Below are positions 7,855 through 15,475 of a DNA stretch of 37,673 nucleotides, one piece after another. How positions within the stretch are numbered: the first letter of the stretch is position 1; each line of letters begins with the position of its first letter. Both the position numbers and the translations under genes were made by a program. The DNA lies in assembly GCA_949298635.1 (NCBI GenBank), contig CASFXG010000009.1, positions 1-37,673 of the forward strand, written 5' to 3'. The DNA comes from an uncultured Coriobacteriaceae bacterium (lineage in GTDB: Bacteria; Actinomycetota; Coriobacteriia; Coriobacteriales; Coriobacteriaceae). Under the pieces are notes generated by a model. That model had not been told where the DNA came from. It searched no databases and saw only the letters and a program-made list of their open reading frames with translations.

Positions 7855-8103
7855 CTACACCAGCCGCACAGTGCCGACGGCGTTGTGGTCGGCCTCGATG
7901 GCTTCCTCGTAACCTACGAGCGCGTCGCGCGCCTCGTCGAGTGCCTTCATGGCGGCGGCGAGCTTTTCCTCGGTGCGTTCCATGTCGAAGGACTCGGTCG
8001 CATGGTACAGGTCGTGGCACCAGGTGCGCGCGAGCGCGATGGTGTCGTCGATTTGCCGCATGCTCATCGCGAGCTGGCCCATATTCATGCCTACGTCGTG
8101 CAT
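7855..8103 (-). CDS. Unknown 82-aa Met/His-containing helical protein upstream of nikR
   Basis: An 82-residue protein of no family I recognise. The ATG at 8103 follows a good AAGGAG (8110-8118 region), and the stop lies 3 bases before the nikR start, so the two are surely co-translated. The N-terminus is methionine-rich (MHDVGMNMGQLAMSM). The middle has WCHDLYHATESF, with a Cys and two His at helical spacing. The rest is predicted to be amphipathic helix with many Glu and Ala, and there is no signal peptide or membrane segment. Position beside NikR and HypF suggests a link to nickel or hydrogenase assembly, perhaps a small metal-binding or four-helix protein. That is inference from neighbourhood and composition only. 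Confidence 0.72.
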   Translation of the reverse strand: MHDVGMNMGQLAMSMRQIDDTIALARTWCHDLYHATESFDMERTEEKLAAAMKALDEARDALVGYEEAIEADHNAVGTVRLV

Positions 8104-8126
8104 GCCGTTCTCCTTCGAATGATGCG

Positions 8127-8157
8127 AAGAGCAAAGAGCCCCGGGTATCCGAGGCTC
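8127..8157 (-). terminator. Terminator-like hairpin after trxA
   Basis: On the minus strand AGAGCCTCGG pairs with CCGGGGCTCT around ATAC (one mismatch or wobble), followed by TTGCTCTTC. It ends the thioredoxin transcript just before the start of the 82-aa/nikR/hyp operon. The T-tract is short, so some read-through is possible. Confidence 0.7.
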
Positions 8158-8190
8158 TAGTGTACTACGTGTCGGGGTGTCAAGGCGTGG

Positions 8191-8511
8191 TTACAGCGCC
8201 TTCTCGATCTCTTCGAGGAGCTTGGGCTTCGGCATCGCGCCGACAATGCGGTTTGCCTCTGCGCCGCCCTTCAAGATTACGAGCGTGGGGATGGACATGA
8301 CGCCGTAGCGCATGGCGATGTCCTGGTTCTCGTCGACGTTGCACTTCGCGACGACGAGGCGGCCGGCGAGCTCGTCGGCGATCTGGTCTACGATGGGCGA
8401 GACCATGCGGCACGGGCCGCACCACGGCGCCCAGAAATCGATAAGGACGGGGAGCTGCTCCTGGAGCAAGCTGTCGAAGTTGCTGGCGTTGACCTCGGTA
8501 ATCGCTGCCAT
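8191..8511 (-). CDS. trxA: Thioredoxin
   Basis: A 106-residue thioredoxin, the general protein-disulfide reductant of the cytoplasm. The active site WCGPC is at residues 30-34 (DFWAPWCGPCRMVSPI). The cis-proline loop MSIPTLVIL and the C-terminal KPKLLEEIEKAL helix are present, and the length is standard. The ATG at 8511 was chosen over upstream in-frame codons because AAGGAGG lies 5 bases before it and family N-termini begin there. It is probably a single-gene unit, bounded downstream by the hairpin at 8127-8157. Confidence 0.96.
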   Translation of the reverse strand: MAAITEVNASNFDSLLQEQLPVLIDFWAPWCGPCRMVSPIVDQIADELAGRLVVAKCNVDENQDIAMRYGVMSIPTLVILKGGAEANRIVGAMPKPKLLEEIEKAL

Positions 8512-8752
8512 GGTTCCTCCTTGGAACGTTCGGTGTGCGCCCGGTGCGCAAAACAACGCGGCACGAACGAATTTCGTGTGCCGCTGCCATGCGTTTCCGG
8601 GTGCGTTTCATCAAAGCCGGTCACGTTATACCCAGTTGTGGTGCCGTCTTGCAGCACATCGCGCGAACGGTTCATCGCATCGGCGCACGCCGTGCCGGTT
8701 GCGTCTGCTGCAGCGTACAATGGTGGGGACGATGCGGAGAAGGGGAACGCAC

Positions 8753-9340
8753 ATGGCGGTGACGAGTGCAGAGAAGCGAAGCGCCCTGCTTGAGGTGAAG
8801 CGCCTCGAGCTCGAGGGGCTCGAGCGGCGGGGAGTACGCATCTGCGGAAATGCGTTCTCGCCGATCGTCCTCGTAAAAGGTGAGCTCAACGACGCCGAGC
8901 GCAGTGGCTCGCGGCTGCTTTCCGGAGCGGACGGCACGGCGCTGCGTGCGGCGCTCGAGCGCTTGGGATATGCGCCGGAAGATTTCTGCGTGCTCGCGTC
9001 GGTTGCCGGCGCGTGCGAAGAGGGCGTGGCGGCGACCTGCGCTCCGGACGATCCGTTGCCGCCGGAGTTGTTCCGCTGGGCGCTCGAGGCGCTCGATCCC
9101 GAGGCGGTCGTGCTGCTCGACGATGCGGCGTCTGCCATGATGCGCGAGGCGTATGCCGAGGAGCTCGCGGAGGTTGAGCAATTCAACGTCGCGATGCTGG
9201 AGAGCGGGCTTGTGGCGCGCGTGCTGGGACGGCGGGTGCTCGCGCTCGGCGGCTTCGAGGCGGCGCTTGCGAGCGCGGATGCAAAGCAGCGCATGTGGGC
9301 GTACCTCAAGCAACTGCCTCCACTTGGATCGCCGCTCTAA
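8753..9340 (+). CDS. Unrecognised 195-aa protein, possibly uracil-DNA-glycosylase-fold
   Basis: A 195-residue protein. The ATG at 8753 follows GGAGAAGGGG; the frame is open further upstream but nothing conserved is seen there. The order of segments is faintly like the family 4/5 UDG fold: an early hydrophobic strand (IVLVKGE), a Gly-rich turn followed by a helix (LLSGADGTALRAALERLGYAPEDF), a strand, PPELFRWALEALDPEAVVLLDD, then a C-terminal helical part. The catalytic GEAPG-like motif and the iron-sulfur cysteines of family 4 enzymes are not evident, so if related it is a divergent or inactive member. It stands alone on the plus strand between thioredoxin and ferredoxin, and shares a terminator region with ferredoxin. 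Function unknown. Confidence 0.72.
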   Translation: MAVTSAEKRSALLEVKRLELEGLERRGVRICGNAFSPIVLVKGELNDAERSGSRLLSGADGTALRAALERLGYAPEDFCVLASVAGACEEGVAATCAPDDPLPPELFRWALEALDPEAVVLLDDAASAMMREAYAEELAEVEQFNVAMLESGLVARVLGRRVLALGGFEAALASADAKQRMWAYLKQLPPLGSPL

Positions 9341-9459
9341 TAACGGTACCGTCCAGCGGAGTCGGTTTTCAACTGAAAGGATTCGGCTTGAGATCCTAGC
9401 CAGGCGGCTTTTTCACTGTTTGCTGGTTGCTTTGCGGGCAGCACCTCAAACCGCAACAA

Positions 9460-9489
9460 AAAAGGGCTCCCGAGGGAGCCCTTTTCGTA
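9460..9489. terminator. Bidirectional terminator between the 195-aa gene and ferredoxin
   Basis: AAAAGGGCTCCC and GGGAGCCCTTTT pair almost end to end, with A-rich bases on one side and TTTT on the other. It is placed between two convergent genes and can stop both. Confidence 0.88.
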
Positions 9490-9513
9490 CCCGAGAGGGT
9501 GGTACCTGAGACG

Positions 9514-9699
9514 CTAGTCCTCAGCGATCTCGGTGATCGCGCCAGACGGGCAGCTGTCGAGGCACACGCCGCAACCAATGCAGGAGTCCTCGTCCACCAC
9601 GGTGGCGACGTCCTGGAGCTCCAGAACGCCCTGGGGGCAGTCGTCGACGCAGACGCCGCAAGCGATGCACTCGTCGGCTTCAATAACGGGATGAGCCAT
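9514..9699 (-). CDS. 2[4Fe-4S] ferredoxin
   Basis: A 61-residue clostridial-type ferredoxin, a low-potential electron carrier of anaerobic metabolism. Two complete CxxCxxCxxxCP motifs are visible: Cys11/14/17/21 and Cys40/43/46/50, each followed by the usual Gly and hydrophobic residue. The ATG at 9699 follows AGGAGG. It has its own promoter (9760-9787) and a terminator at 9460-9489, so it is a monocistronic unit. It could donate electrons to the activase-type protein at 23833-28425 or to hydrogenase; this is inference only. Confidence 0.96.
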   Translation of the reverse strand: MAHPVIEADECIACGVCVDDCPQGVLELQDVATVVDEDSCIGCGVCLDSCPSGAITEIAED

Positions 9700-9759
9700 A
9701 GTAATCCTCCTCTTGATTTGCCCGGAGCCGATTAGCGATGCCCCGGAACTTGTGGCTTC

Positions 9760-9787
9760 AATATACCCCGTGCGCGCTCATTTGCAA
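9760..9787 (-). promoter_or_regulatory. Sigma-70-type promoter for ferredoxin
   Basis: On the minus strand, TTGCAA (9787-9782) and TATATT (9765-9760) are 16 bases apart, about 60 bases before the ferredoxin ATG. The match to consensus is good for so GC-rich a genome. Confidence 0.65.
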
Positions 9788-9854
9788 GTCTCGTTTGGGT
9801 CCTTTTTCTACCGTTCGCCGAGTTAGACAAGGTTAACGTCTTTGCTTCCGTGCT

Positions 9855-9920
9855 AAACATTGCCGAAACCGCTACGAAGGGCATTGATTTGTTGCCTTCG
9901 TGACGGTTTGGGCAATGTTT
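9855..9920. repeat. Imperfect inverted repeat upstream of dnaK
   Basis: Arms 9855-9880 and 9895-9920 match in 23 of 26 positions, with a 14-base spacer. It begins AAACATTGCC and ends GGCAATGTTT. It lies in the 488-base gap between the divergent ferredoxin and dnaK genes, about 110 bases before the dnaK promoter region. It could be an extended operator or another small palindromic element; no second copy was seen in the window. Confidence 0.7.
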
Positions 9921-10018
9921 ATTCACCAAGGGGCGCAGTCTCTGGGTAGTTGTGCGCAGCAGAGGGCGCTCCAGCGCGGCAGCAATAGAACGCTTACATA
10001 CTTGTAGGTATATCAACT

Positions 10019-10066
10019 AGAAAATCTTATATGTGTTGACTTAGATTTTCTGAATCGTGCGGTATA
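10019..10066 (+). promoter_or_regulatory. Candidate dnaK promoter with flanking 9-bp inverted repeat
   Basis: TTGACT at 10036-10041 looks like a -35 box; a weaker GGTATA (10061-10066) lies 19 bases on. AGAAAATCT (10019-10027) and AGATTTTCT (10043-10051) form a 9-bp inverted repeat around the -35 box, a plausible repressor site. Neither a classical HAIR (CTTGAGT/ACTCAAG) nor a CIRCE element is visible, although HspR is encoded in the same operon. The assignment is inference. Confidence 0.5.
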
Positions 10067-10187
10067 GGTCGCATGAAAACGGGATACTATAAGACCGAAC
10101 GAACAAAAGGGGCGCGGTAACCGCCGCAACCCGGAAGAGCCGTGGCGGCTGGCCACAGCTCGCTCGGCTCAAAGGAAGGGATTAACC

Positions 10188-12089
10188 ATGAGCAAGATTC
10201 TCGGTATCGACCTGGGCACGACCAACTCGGCCATGGCCGTTTTCGAAGGCGGCACGCCTACGATCATCGTGAACGCCGAGGGCGACCGCACCACCCCGTC
10301 CGTGGTGGGCTTCCGCTCCGACGGCGACCGTGTGGTGGGCAAGGCCGCTAAGAACCAGGCTGTCACCAACCCCAAGAACACCGTGTTCTCCATCAAGCGT
10401 TTCATGGGTCGCAAGTACTCCGAGGTTTCCTCCGAGATCAAGACCGTCCCGTACACGGTCAAGGAAGGCCAGGGCGGCCGCGCCGTCGCCGAGATCGATG
10501 GCAAGGACTATACGCCCGAGCAGATCAGCGCCATGATCCTGCAGAAGATGAAGGCCGACGCCGAGAAGTACCTCGGCGAGCCTGTCACGGAGGCCGTCAT
10601 CACCGTGCCTGCGTACTTCAACGACTCCCAGCGTCAGGCCACGAAGGACGCCGGCAAGATCGCTGGCTTGGACGTCAAGCGCATCGTGAACGAGCCCACC
10701 GCGGCGGCGCTCGCCTATGGCCTTGACAAGACGGGCACGGATCAGAGCATCCTCGTCTTCGACCTGGGCGGCGGCACGTTCGACGTCTCGGTGCTCGACC
10801 TTGCGGACGGCGTGGTCGAGGTTCTCGCCACCGCGGGCGACAACCACTTGGGCGGCGACGACTGGGATCAGCGCGTCATCGACTGGCTGGCCGACAAGTT
10901 CAAGTCCGATAACGGCATCGACCTGCGCCAGGATCCCATGGCCCTGCAGCGCCTGAAGGACGCCGCCGAGAACGCCAAGAAGGAGCTCTCTGCCGCGCAG
11001 CAGACGACCATCAACCTGCCGTTCATCACCGCTGACGCGACCGGCCCGAAGCACCTCAACTATGACCTCAGCCGTGCCGAGTTCGAGCGCATCACGCACG
11101 ACCTGCTCGAGCGCTGCAAGGCTCCGGTGACGAACGCGCTCCGTGACGCCAATCTGCGCCTCTCCGACCTCACCGAGGTCATCCTCGTGGGCGGCTCGAC
11201 TCGTATGCCCGCTGTCCAGGAGCTCGTGAAGAACATGACCGGCAAGCAGCCGAACATGTCCGTGAACCCGGACGAGGTCGTGGCCTGCGGCGCTTCCGTC
11301 CAGGGCGCCATTTTGGGCGGCGACTCCACGGTGGGCAGCGACATCCTGCTGCTCGACGTGACCCCGCTGTCGCTGGGCGTCGAGACCATGGGCGGCATCA
11401 TGACGAAGATGATCGACCGCAACACCACGATCCCCACGTCCAAGAGCGAGATTTACTCCACGGCTGCCGATAACCAGACGTCCGTCGAGATCAACGTGCT
11501 CCAGGGCGAGCGCGAGCTTGCGCGCGACAACAAGAGCCTCGGCAAGTTCCAGCTCACCGGCATTCCGGCCGCCCGCCGCGGCGTGCCGCAGATCGAGGTC
11601 ACGTTCGACATCGACGCGAACGGCATCGTAAAGGTTTCCGCGAAGGATAAGGCTACCGGCAAGAGCCAGGAGATCACGATTTCCGGTTCCACCGCGCTTT
11701 CCGACGAGGAAGTCGACCGCATGGTGAAGGACGCCGAGGCGCACGCCGAGGAGGACAAGCGCCAGAAGGAGGAGGTCGAGGTCCGCAACCAGACCGATAG
11801 CCTCGCCTACTCCACTGAGCAGACCCTGAACGAGCTGGGCGATAAGGTGCCCGGCGACGTGAAGGCCGAGGCCGAGGCCGCGATTGCCGACGCCAAGAAG
11901 GCGCTCGAAGGCACGGACGTCGACGCCATCAAGAGCGCCGGCGACAAGCTGCAGGAGGTTGCTTACAAGCTCGCGCAGATGGTCTACGCCGACGCGCAGC
12001 AGGCCACCGAGGGCGGCGCGGCAGCTGGTGCCGATGACGACGTGGTCGATGCCGAGTACGAGGTCGTCGACGACGATCAGGGCAAGTAA
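10188..12089 (+). CDS. dnaK: Chaperone protein DnaK (Hsp70)
   Basis: A 633-residue Hsp70. The ATPase domain starts [13 protein letters not shown] and includes [14 protein letters not shown] and [14 protein letters not shown]. The linker with [13 protein letters not shown] leads to the substrate-binding domain and helical lid. The tail ends [15 protein letters not shown], the usual acidic EEVD-like bacterial end. It lacks the insert of Gram-negative DnaK in lobe I, as expected for Gram-positive forms. A clear AAAGGAAGGG precedes the ATG at 10188. It is first in the dnaK-grpE-dnaJ-hspR operon; the upstream inverted repeat around the -35 box is a candidate heat-shock operator. Codon use is highly biased to C/G, fitting high expression. 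Confidence 0.98.
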   Translation: MSKILGIDLGTTNSAMAVFEGGTPTIIVNAEGDRTTPSVVGFRSDGDRVVGKAAKNQAVTNPKNTVFSIKRFMGRKYSEVSSEIKTVPYTVKEGQGGRAVAEIDGKDYTPEQISAMILQKMKADAEKYLGEPVTEAVITVPAYFNDSQRQATKDAGKIAGLDVKRIVNEPTAAALAYGLDKTGTDQSILVFDLGGGTFDVSVLDLADGVVEVLATAGDNHLGGDDWDQRVIDWLADKFKSDNGIDLRQDPMALQRLKDAAENAKKELSAAQQTTINLPFITADATGPKHLNYDLSRAEFERITHDLLERCKAPVTNALRDANLRLSDLTEVILVGGSTRMPAVQELVKNMTGKQPNMSVNPDEVVACGASVQGAILGGDSTVGSDILLLDVTPLSLGVETMGGIMTKMIDRNTTIPTSKSEIYSTAADNQTSVEINVLQGERELARDNKSLGKFQLTGIPAARRGVPQIEVTFDIDANGIVKVSAKDKATGKSQEITISGSTALSDEEVDRMVKDAEAHAEEDKRQKEEVEVRNQTDSLAYSTEQTLNELGDKVPGDVKAEAEAAIADAKKALEGTDVDAIKSAGDKLQEVAYKLAQMVYADAQQATEGGAAAGADDDVVDAEYEVVDDDQGK

Positions 12090-12115
12090 TCATGTCCGCT
12101 TGTGAAGCTCGCACC

Positions 12116-12138
12116 GGGGCGGCAGCCGCTGCCGCCCC
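12116..12138 (+). other. RNA hairpin in the dnaK-grpE spacer
   Basis: GGGGCGGCAGC (12116-12126) and GCTGCCGCCCC (12128-12138) are perfect 11-bp complements around a single base, so the real loop is a few bases wider. There is no T-run. Such hairpins in dnaK-grpE spacers can mark processing or stabilise the dnaK end; here that is inference. Confidence 0.65.
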
Positions 12139-12160
12139 CGATGACTCCAAGGAGAGGGAC

Positions 12161-12988
12161 GTGAAGATTCCAGTAGAGGCCGTGGACGAGAACGGCAACG
12201 TCATCGACGACGAGCAGGTTGTCGAAGAGCCCGCCGGCGAGGAGGTCGTCGAGGCCACGCACGACGATACGCCCGAGCAGGCGGCTGCCGAGCAGGCCAT
12301 GACCGAGGAAGAGATGATCGAGGCGGCGATTCGCGCTGGCGAGGAAGCCGCGGAGAACGATTTCAAGCTCAAGTACGAGCAGGCGCAGGAGGAGCTCGCC
12401 GAGGTGCGCAAGCAGCTTGCCGAGTCTCAGGAGACCGTCGAGGGCGCCGACGCCAAGGTTCGCGAGGCCAATGAGCGCGCGCAGCGCTTGCAGGCGGACT
12501 GGGAGAATTACCGCCGCCGCACCGCCGCCGAGCGCCTGGCCGAGCAGAGCCGCGCGACCGAGAAGCTCGTGTGCGCGCTGCTGCCCGTGCTCGATGACAT
12601 GGAGCGCGCGATCGCACACGCTCACACGCAGGAGCTTGACGAGGCATTCTCGCAGTTCGTGGATGGCGTGGATGCAGTGCACACCAAGATGCTCGACGTG
12701 TTCGCGCACGAGGGCGTCGAGCCGATCGACCCGAAGGGTGAGGCGTTCAACCCGCTCGAGCACCAGGCCGTGGGTCGCGTCGAGGATCCGGATCAGTACG
12801 ACGAGACGGTGAACGACGTGTACCAGAAGGGCTACCGCATGGCCGACCGCATCTTGCGCTCGGCGATGGTCACGGTGACCTACGGAGGCGAGAAGCGCCC
12901 CGCGCCCGAGTCTGAGGCCGATGCGGAGAAGGGTGCCGCTCCCGAAGCGGATGCTCCCGAGGCTGAGGCCGAAGGCGCGGAAGAGTAA
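12161..12988 (+). CDS. grpE: Nucleotide exchange factor GrpE
   Basis: GrpE, 275 residues from the GTG at 12161, releases ADP from DnaK. This start was chosen because AAGGAG stands 6 bases before it and a hairpin fills the space upstream. An in-frame ATG at 12092, 2 bases after dnaK, would give 298 residues with an Ala-rich prefix and only a weak ribosome site; it remains possible. Residues 1-75 are acidic and probably disordered, a long coiled coil follows (KYEQAQEELAEVRKQLAE), then the core QADWENYRRRTAAE and LLPVLDDMERAI. The C-terminal beta domain includes FNPLEHQAVG and VYQKGYRMADRILRSAMVTV. An acidic Ala/Glu tail closes it. Confidence 0.95.
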   Translation: MKIPVEAVDENGNVIDDEQVVEEPAGEEVVEATHDDTPEQAAAEQAMTEEEMIEAAIRAGEEAAENDFKLKYEQAQEELAEVRKQLAESQETVEGADAKVREANERAQRLQADWENYRRRTAAERLAEQSRATEKLVCALLPVLDDMERAIAHAHTQELDEAFSQFVDGVDAVHTKMLDVFAHEGVEPIDPKGEAFNPLEHQAVGRVEDPDQYDETVNDVYQKGYRMADRILRSAMVTVTYGGEKRPAPESEADAEKGAAPEADAPEAEAEGAEE

Positions 12989-12993
12989 CGGTT

Positions 12994-13024
12994 ACGGGGC
13001 TTCGGGATACACTCGAAGCCCCGT
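12994..13024 (+). terminator. Hairpin after grpE, weak terminator
   Basis: ACGGGGCTTCG (12994-13004) pairs perfectly with CGAAGCCCCGT (13014-13024). Only TTCT follows, so termination would be partial. It could tune the amount of dnaJ-hspR message below that of dnaK-grpE. Confidence 0.55.
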
Positions 13025-13026
13025 TC

Positions 13027-13089
13027 TGACATTGGGGACAGTCCCCAATGTCATGACATTTGGGACAGGCCTGGGATGCGAAAGCATCC
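13027..13089. repeat. REP-like palindrome and small hairpin between grpE and dnaJ
   Basis: TGACATTGGGGAC (13027-13039) and GTCCCCAATGTCA (13041-13053) form a near-perfect 27-base palindrome. It is followed by TGACATTTGGGACAGG, a partial further unit, and by GGATGC-GAAA-GCATCC (13074-13089), a GNRA-type tetraloop hairpin. The GGGGAC core links it to the elements at 14576, 20692 and 37565. Confidence 0.72.
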
Positions 13090-13119
13090 GGGGCTTCAAA
13101 AGGAAGGGAGGCAGGCGTT

Positions 13120-14091
13120 ATGGCGCAAAAGAATTTCTATGATGTCTTGGGCGTGTCGCGCGACGCCTCCGACAAAGAGATCAAAACGGCGTTTCGCAAG
13201 CTCGCGCAGAAGTACCACCCGGATGCGGGTGGCGATGAGCAGAAGTTCAAGGAGATCAGCGAAGCATACGAGACGCTTTCCGACGAGAAGAAGCGCAAGG
13301 AATACGACCAGCTGCTCATGTTTGGGGGCATCCCGGGCGCGGGCGGGGCGTACGCCGGCGCCGGTGGTGGCGCGGGCTTCGACATGAGCGACCTGTTCAG
13401 TTCAATCTTCGGCGGCGCCGGAGGTGGAGCTAGCGGCGGGAGCGGCTTCGGTGGCTTCGCGCAGGGTTTCGGCGGTATGGGAGGACGTGCGGCGAATCGG
13501 CCTCGCAAGGGCGGCGACTTGTCGCTCACCATCGATGTGAGCGCCGAGGACGCCTTTCACGGCACCACGCAAAAGGTCACGTACCGCATCGCGTCGTCGA
13601 ACGAGCGGCAGACGATCAATGTGAAGGTCCCAGCGGGTGCGGTGGACGGCGGACAGCTCCGCTTCAAGGAGCGCGGCGAATACGGCGTAAACGGCGGCCC
13701 GCGCGGCGACCTGCTCGTCACGACGCACGTGCTCGACCATCCCATCTTCGGGCGCAAGGGCGCCGATGTGACGCTCAAGCTGCCCATTTCGGTGTATGAA
13801 GCGGCGCTCGGTTGCCAGATTGACGTTCCCACGCCGGCCGGCAAGACGGTGCGGTTGCGTGTTCCCGCCGGAACGCAGACGGGCAGGACGTTCCGCTTCA
13901 AGGAGATGGGCGTGCCCGACGTGAAGCATCGCGGGCGCACGGGCGCGTTGCTCGTGACTATCGAGGTGCGCACGCCGGAGCGGTTGGGCGACGAGGAGCG
14001 CGCTGCGTTCGAGAAGCTCATGGCATCGGATACGCGCAGCTACCGCGAGAAGATCGATCGATATCGGGCTCAGGCGAAGGCGAGCGCGTAG
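13120..14091 (+). CDS. dnaJ: DnaJ-family cochaperone without zinc finger (CbpA/DnaJ2 type)
   Basis: A 323-residue J-protein that stimulates DnaK. The J domain has HPD at residues 33-35 ([20 protein letters not shown]). A Gly/Phe-rich region follows (about 73-128, repeated [10 protein letters not shown] types), then two beta-sandwich substrate domains ([39 protein letters not shown]). The four CxxCxGxG repeats of canonical DnaJ are absent, and there are almost no cysteines, so this is a type II (CbpA-like) protein in the dnaJ position, as in many Actinobacteria. The ATG at 13120 follows AAGGAAGGGAGG; an upstream in-frame start at 13060 would read through repeat sequence and is less likely. It is third in the heat-shock operon. 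Confidence 0.93.
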   Translation: MAQKNFYDVLGVSRDASDKEIKTAFRKLAQKYHPDAGGDEQKFKEISEAYETLSDEKKRKEYDQLLMFGGIPGAGGAYAGAGGGAGFDMSDLFSSIFGGAGGGASGGSGFGGFAQGFGGMGGRAANRPRKGGDLSLTIDVSAEDAFHGTTQKVTYRIASSNERQTINVKVPAGAVDGGQLRFKERGEYGVNGGPRGDLLVTTHVLDHPIFGRKGADVTLKLPISVYEAALGCQIDVPTPAGKTVRLRVPAGTQTGRTFRFKEMGVPDVKHRGRTGALLVTIEVRTPERLGDEERAAFEKLMASDTRSYREKIDRYRAQAKASA

Positions 14092-14152
14092 ACGCAGAGA
14101 GGCGCGTGGCGTGGCCATGCGCCCAGGAGAATAACGAAGGTTGGGGTTCACC

Positions 14153-14563
14153 ATGGCCGAAGACGAACGCAACAAGCCGCTGTATATGATTTCCGTGGCA
14201 GCGGAGCTCACGGGCATGCACCCGCAGACCCTGCGCGTCTATGAGTCGAAGGGTTTGGTGAACCCCAAGCGCTCGGGCGGCAACACGCGCCTGTATTCGC
14301 GGGCGGACATCGAGCGGCTCGAGCTTATCAACCAGCTTACCGACGAGGGCATCAACCTTGCGGGCGTGGTGCGCATCCTCGACATGAAGGAGCGCGCCGA
14401 GGAGCGCGAGCGCGAGAACGAGCGGCTGCGTGTGCGCGTGCGCGAGCTGGAAGACCAGGTAGCTGAGTACAAGCTGCAGAAGAAGATCACGGCGCTCGTG
14501 CCGCGCGGCGGATCGGCCGACCCCGAGCAGGTGCTCCGCGGGCTGCTCGGCGGCGGAATTTAA
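14153..14563 (+). CDS. hspR: MerR-family heat-shock repressor HspR
   Basis: A 136-residue MerR-type regulator. The winged-helix part has MISVAAELTGMHPQTLRVYESKGLVNPKRSGGNTRLYS-like HspR sequence (residues 11-49), the signature of HspR as opposed to metal sensors. A coiled coil rich in Glu and Arg follows (about 75-115), then a short Gly-rich tail (LRGLLGGGI). Known HspR proteins repress dnaK operons with DnaK as co-repressor, so its place at the end of this operon implies autoregulation. A TTG at 14141 in the same frame is an alternative start; the ATG was preferred. A large inverted repeat begins 12 bases after the stop. Confidence 0.94.
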   Translation: MAEDERNKPLYMISVAAELTGMHPQTLRVYESKGLVNPKRSGGNTRLYSRADIERLELINQLTDEGINLAGVVRILDMKERAEERERENERLRVRVRELEDQVAEYKLQKKITALVPRGGSADPEQVLRGLLGGGI

Positions 14564-14575
14564 TCACGTTGCCGC

Positions 14576-14682
14576 GCGCGTCACTTTGGGGACGGGTACG
14601 TTTGTGTCGTTTTCGACATTTTGGGGACGGGTACGTTTGTGACGAAAACGACACAAACGTACCCGTCCCCAAAGTGACGCGC
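14576..14682. repeat. REPIN-like 40-bp inverted repeat between hspR and ecfT
   Basis: Arms 14576-14615 and 14643-14682 are perfect 40-bp inverted repeats. The core is CTTTGGGGACGGGTACGTTT. The 27-base spacer holds a further direct copy of the same core, so there are three units. It lies exactly between two convergent genes and touches the ecfT stop, so it may also help end both transcripts, though there is no T-run. A half copy is at 37565-37607. Confidence 0.9.
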
Positions 14683-14683
14683 T

Positions 14684-15475
14684 CTAGAGGGCTATAAGCG
14701 CAACCAGGTAGAGGACGAAAGCCACCGCAGCAATGGCGTCGCGGCGGTGGAAGCGCAGCTCGCGATAGTGAGTGCGGCCGGCGCCACCGGTGTAGCAGCG
14801 CGCTTCCATAGCGCAGGCGAGGTGGTCGGCGTGGCGCACCGCGGCGGAGAAGAGCGGCACCGCGAGCGGAATGAACGCGGCGATGCGGTCGCGGAAGCGT
14901 CCTCCCTCGAGCTTGGCACCGCGCGCGATCTGGGCATTCGCGATAGCGCGCGCATCCTCACCGAGCGTGGGCACGAAGCGCAGCGCGATCGAGAGCACGA
15001 GCATCCCCTCGCTTACCGGCACGCCCAGACGCGCGAGCGGCGCGAGGAGCCGTTCGGCGGCATCCGTGAGTGCCATCGGCTGCGTGGTGAGCATGAGCAG
15101 CGATCCCATAAGCAACAGGAAGAGGAAGCGCAGGGTATAGAGTATCGCTGCCTCCACGCCGCCGGTGGTGATGCGCAGCGCGCCCACGGCGAGAAGCTCG
15201 CTCCCCGTGCGCACGAAGAACAGGTTGAAGAGCGACGTCACCACAAGGAAAAACGCGACGGGGCGAAGCTGCGCGAGGACGCTCACCACCGGCACGCGCG
15301 CGAGGGCGATAGCGATAAGCACGAAGGCGCCGGCAAGCACGAGCCCTATGGCATCCGTCACAGCGAGGCAGCTCACCATGAACGCGATCGCGACAACGAT
15401 CTTCGTGCGCGGGTCGAGCGCGTGGATGGGAGAGGTAGCGGAATAGTACCGACCGATGCTAACGCGTTGAGACAT
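14684..15475 (-). CDS. ecfT: ECF transporter transmembrane subunit EcfT
   Basis: A 263-residue membrane scaffold subunit of an energy-coupling factor vitamin transporter. It shows the CbiQ/EcfT pattern: about five hydrophobic helices (for example VAIAFMVSCLAVTDAIGLVL and LRFLFLLLMGSLLML), and two cytoplasmic coupling motifs near the C-terminus, IARGAK and MEARCYTGG, corresponding to the paired ARG motifs that grip the ATPases. The ATG at 15475 overlaps the end of the ecfA gene by 17 bases, so the two are translationally linked. The frame continues upstream only as a shadow of ecfA. With the FMN-riboswitch-controlled ribU it makes a complete transporter in one operon, although EcfT-EcfA modules often also serve other S components encoded elsewhere. 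Confidence 0.95.
   Translation of the reverse strand: MSQRVSIGRYYSATSPIHALDPRTKIVVAIAFMVSCLAVTDAIGLVLAGAFVLIAIALARVPVVSVLAQLRPVAFFLVVTSLFNLFFVRTGSELLAVGALRITTGGVEAAILYTLRFLFLLLMGSLLMLTTQPMALTDAAERLLAPLARLGVPVSEGMLVLSIALRFVPTLGEDARAIANAQIARGAKLEGGRFRDRIAAFIPLAVPLFSAAVRHADHLACAMEARCYTGGAGRTHYRELRFHRRDAIAAVAFVLYLVALIAL

Noticed and set aside
9740..10187. CIRCE or HAIR operator before dnaK
   Set aside because: Neither TTAGCACTC/GAGTGCTAA nor CTTGAGT/ACTCAAG was found; only different inverted repeats are present.
10182..11744. A 520-codon open frame antisense to dnaK
   Set aside because: Long antisense frames opposite dnaK are a well-known artefact; no independent signals or motifs were found.
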